Part shown: one piece after another, positions 60,343 to 64,000 of the stretch
Layout of the letters: the number at the start of each line of letters is the position of its first letter
Position numbering within the stretch: position 1 is the stretch's first letter
From: Morella rubra
Lineage: Eukaryota > Streptophyta > Magnoliopsida > Fagales > Myricaceae
Length of the DNA stretch: 64,000 nucleotides
Reading direction: 5' to 3'
Assembly: GCA_003952965.2 (NCBI GenBank)
Contig: CM025855.1
Location: forward strand, 15,246,286-15,310,285
Position numbers and translations under genes: made by a program
The notes under the pieces: generated by a model
What the model was told of the DNA's origin: nothing
Seen by the model: only the letters and a program-made list of their open reading frames with translations
The model's database searches: none

Positions 60343-62989
60343 TCATTTCAAGGAGTTCTCAACATCAATCACAAATCGGTACTTAACATCTCTCTTTATC
60401 AACCTCTGAAGAGCTTCATTTGCGTACTGAATTGGAACTATTTCTATCTCTGGGTAAATTTTGTGAGCAGCACAGAAGTTTATCATTTCTTGAGTGTCTT
60501 TTGTACCTCCAGTTGCGCTTCCAGTTATGGTTTTCATCCCTGCCAAGAGGCCATTGTATAGAGGTCCATTAGGTTGGCAATTTTTAAACTGTCAAGCTAG
60601 TGAACCACCGCTACTAACTGAAATTACAGTACCAATTTCAAGCAACTCCTGAGCCAAAAATTGGGAAATTACCTCGTAGAAGGGACGCAGGACTGAATTT
60701 GACTTCACTTGGATAACCCACTAGGACCAGAACACCAGCCGTCTTCAAAAGCGACATATATGGATCAAACGGGTGATCACCGGATGCAGTGTCAATGATG
60801 AAGTCAAGTGACTTAGCCAAGGCCTGCAGAACACCAAAGGATAGAATAATAGCCATGAATACAACTAAATGAACAATTTGGTCATTATCAACTCTAGTAT
60901 TGCATATGTGATCAGGGAAAAAAAATGTGCGTCCAAAGATCCTTATGACTCTTACCGCCAACTGCTCTGGTTCAGACGAAACCACAAATTTGTCTGCACC
61001 GAGTAGACCCAAGGCTTCCTCCCTCTTGGATATGCTTGTGCTGAAAACTGTCACATTCAACCCAAAAGCCTTTCCAAACTTCACTGCCATGTGACCAAGA
61101 CCACCAAGGCCAATCACTCCAAGAGATTTACCAGGTTGATTCATCTTATAGCGCATCATGGGAGTGTAAACAGTAATCCCAGCACAAAGCAAAGGCGCTG
61201 CTGAAGCTAGTGGATAGTTGTCAGGAATCGCGAAGCAGTACCTGAAGATACAAGACCAGAACAAAGTTACTATCCTTATTTATGGAACTTGCGAACTGTT
61301 TCCTGACACATTAGATGAGTAGGTGACGGCCATGACATCAAACATTCAACTAGTGAAAGTGAGGCCCAATGATAAACTGATGCGAAGACCAAAGGCCTCA
61401 ACCCTCAAACAACTTAGACAGAGAGGGAGGGTAGGGCAAACGCTATAGCTAAAGATATAATTTAAATAATAAAATCTATTACGTCCTACCATTTAAGTTC
61501 TTGAAATAAATAATAGATTCATATGGTATTAAAATTAAGATTTTAAGTTCGAGACCAATTTTGTGAAAAGATCTAGTTCGTGGACACACTTATATACTCA
61601 ATAATGAAACTTTATTTATAATCCACCGATTACAAGAGCTCACGTTACTACAACTCTAATACTTATGGTTTTTTCTAAGTTGTCAAACATGTGAGCTATG
61701 GAAATAAAAACTTATTCTCAGAAATTCATTTGAAATGTTATGCGAGAAGTAAGTAAAATCACTCTTTTCACTTTAAAATCCCCGCAATACAACCTCGAGA
61801 TTACAAGATAGATAGATTTCCTAGCAAAGTAGTAGTAAAGAATAAGTATCACTTAAAAGTATAAAATTCAACTTTCTTCTCATGATCTGGACATCAACGC
61901 CAATAATGAATCACCATCGATTCCTAGCAAGGCAATAGTGATTGTCCCCTTTTCCTAACGGCCTGGGCAACACGGATGCAGATTCTAGCATCCTTCAGCA
62001 TCTACTACTTTTCCAAGTACTCGAGGTTAACAAGAGACGGGGATCTAAAACAACAACCTATACGTACTCTGTATTATTCAACTTTATAGAGCTAAAGAGC
62101 ACATCATCGTAAAGTAGTTACCTGTCCTGGACAACAATGTGGTTGGAGTATCCTCCTTTGGTGATTGTACCATCTGTATCGACACTGTTAAAAGTGCGAA
62201 CAGTGCCCTTTTCGCAATGAACTTCGAGCGCATTCGTACAATATTCGCAATCTCTACAGGAGTTGACAAAAGTTCCCACCCCAACATGGTCGCCAACTTT
62301 GAAACGGTGGACATTGGGGCCAACCTCTTTCACAATTCCAACAATCTCGTGTCTGGCATGTGAAGAATCATTGATGATGAAGCATCAATCTACTGAATGC
62401 AAACGCTACTCATATCAATAGATCAGAGCACATACCCAGGCACTAGAGGATACTTGGAGTCTCCAAGTTTGTTCCTGGACCAAGCTACATCCGCATAACA
62501 AACACCGCAGTGCGTGATTTTTATAGAGACATCATCTCTTCCAACAGCCCTGAATAGGTTTTCCAACTTTGTTGATTAGTCTTCCAGCAATATTTTATTA
62601 TGCAGCATAACATCAAGCAGAACAACTCAGCATGCTCGATCCAATATTTCTTAGTCAAGCAAAACAGTGGCATGAATAAGGCAAGCTTAAACGTTGATCA
62701 AACTGCCAAATTTTGATCAGGAATACTGGAGTGTGCAAGATAATGCAGAAAGCCAGCTTCTTTCTTGGGATATAAAAAAAAGAACAAACAGCTTGATGCC
62801 TATACAAGACACGCTTGCTTTCTCACTGTTCCTCTAGTTGACATTCGAGGAAAGTACGATGTCTCTGTCTTTCCTTCAGAATAAGACTAACTGAACATAC
62901 CTACGGCTGAATTTGTAAGGTGAGAGAATTCCAGATGCATCTCTTGCGGCCCAACCAAGGCAGTCCTCATTTGCACTTGCAGAGCTCAT
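60343..62989 (-). CDS. CAD: Cinnamyl alcohol dehydrogenase-family, zinc-dependent alcohol dehydrogenase
   Basis: NADPH-dependent medium-chain dehydrogenase that reduces cinnamaldehydes (or, in related clades, other aldehydes such as 8-oxogeranial) to alcohols; cytosolic. Six minus-strand exons: 62901-62989, 62436-62549, 62122-62352, 60956-61241, 60673-60823 and 60343-60539, all in frame, 355 residues, the usual CAD length. Catalytic zinc ligands: Cys in [10 protein letters not shown], His in PGHEIVG and Cys in [11 protein letters not shown]. Structural zinc: [15 protein letters not shown]. Cofactor site: [18 protein letters not shown]-terminus: [20 protein letters not shown] to [10 protein letters not shown]. 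Which CAD clade, and hence lignin or specialised metabolism, cannot be decided by eye. A truncated copy of its 5' end lies ~9.8 kb to the left. Confidence 0.94.
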
Positions 62990-62998
62990 TGTTGACGC

Positions 62999-63401
62999 CT
63001 ACCATATATAAAGGCAGTAAAACATCAGCTTCTTCTTGTTGTAGGAGCCAAACAAAATGAAAATCCATCAACATTGTATGGAAGTGAATGTTTTATGGAT
63101 CCTCAGCTTAGTAGAGGCACTGAAAATGTAGTGCCATTGTTGGTGAACTTCATTGTCTATTATAAGTGAAGGGGGATCAGTATATTTAATGGCGAGTTTT
63201 TCTGAGAGTAAACAACAACGTCTCACCTTCTTCATAAGATTTCAATAGTGCAGAAACAATTATTATGGATCGAAGACAAAGTTAGAACATATCAAGGTGA
63301 AAGTACAAGAGGATTGAAGAAATACAGAGGAAACTAGAAAGTAGCCTTCTGTTATGAACTGATACAGCGAGCGATAAAGAGATTTTAAGGAGGCGGCTCA
63401 C
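62999..63401 (-). other. Probable 5'UTR intron of the CAD gene
   Basis: Strong donor AGAG|GTGAGC at 63402/63401 and acceptor GGTAG| ending at 62999, nine bases before the ATG. The same two sites are kept in the copy at 53.2-53.6 kb. Inferred from sequence and from conservation between the copies. Confidence 0.55.
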
Positions 63402-63517
63402 CTCTAAGATACAATCCCACAGAAACTGAGACAGACGGACAGAGAGACACGCTGGTTATATGGTCTGTTTCTGTAAAGCTTAGACGTGCAAACTATATAG
63501 CGTGCAAACTCTATCTC

Positions 63518-64000
63518 CTAGGAGTCTCAAAGATGAACAGTCTGACAACGTATGCAGTGACGTCCATTTCAATTTTTTATTTTATTTTATCTGAGAACTA
63601 GGTGATTTTCCGGCCCTCCCAAATGCTCTGCCGACGTGACATATGGTATTGATGTCATCGTTTTCATACTGCAGATGTCACGATGACCCCCTCGGCCCTC
63701 CTCCATTCGACCTCGGTTTCATTTCCAACAGCACGAAAAATTCGCTATGCAAGAATATTATTAATTTCTATCCCAATGCAAGTTAGAAGTTTTTTTTTTT
63801 TTTCAAGTTGAGAATATATAAATTTGGTTCGTGTCATCTGAATTGACACTGCACGTTCAGAAAGTTCTGTGTACTAAAATTTTAGTTTAATAAAATAATT
63901 TATCCATTTATTAAATTTTTTTAGTATAAAAAAATTATTTCAAATATTTTTTTCACTTTTTTACAGTAAATTATCTTTAATATTTTATTAATTTTTATAT
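63518..64000. other. CAD upstream flank
   Basis: Promoter-side sequence, then AT-rich DNA from about 63770 resembling the AT-rich blocks at 32.45 and 36.48 kb. No ORF. Confidence 0.4.

Overview
Nuclear DNA of a flowering plant. The coding genes are split by short AT-rich introns, and most of their products have recognisable plant homologues (TGD4, MUSTANG transposase, CAD, a CWF19-like splicing factor, a LEA protein). The intergenic DNA is filled with LINE, hAT, LTR and SINE debris. I cannot name the species from the sequence alone.

Layout. 1-8.8 kb: a HAD-superfamily 5'-nucleotidase gene (+), 16 coding exons seen, first exon not found. 9.5-11.9 kb: TGD4-type chloroplast lipid-transfer protein (+). 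12.5-13.2 kb: frameshifted, intron-free copy of a TEX30/KANL3-like alpha/beta hydrolase, followed by a retroposon with target-site duplications. 14.2-16.3 kb: TruA-type tRNA pseudouridine synthase (-). 18.5-21.0 kb: MUSTANG-type domesticated MuDR transposase with a PB1 domain (+). 25.3-31.1 kb: CWF19-like 2 splicing factor (-). 33.4-34.7 kb: LEA_4 protein (+). 35.0-35.7 kb: solo LTR with a 5-bp target duplication. 39.6-40.4 kb: small membrane protein of unknown function (+).

36-57 kb is mostly accessory sequence. It holds four pieces of L1-type LINE (one an apparent 5'-inverted, twin-primed insertion), two copies of a truncated hAT zinc-finger element, one complete non-autonomous hAT element with an 8-bp target duplication, a MITE pair and a ~4-kb palindrome (about 47.7-51.7 kb) whose outer arms are LINE sequence. 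52.8-53.7 kb is a partial copy of the CAD gene's 5' end. 57.8-59.4 kb: small DUF952 protein (-). 60.3-63.4 kb: intact six-exon cinnamyl alcohol dehydrogenase-family gene (-).

The genes are independent transcription units with no operon-like logic. The exon models come from reading splice signals and keeping the frame across each junction; none is supported by transcripts. The most unusual structures are the large palindrome, the twin-primed LINE at its left end, and the CAD 5' duplicate that keeps a 5'UTR intron and an intact first exon but has lost its catalytic region.
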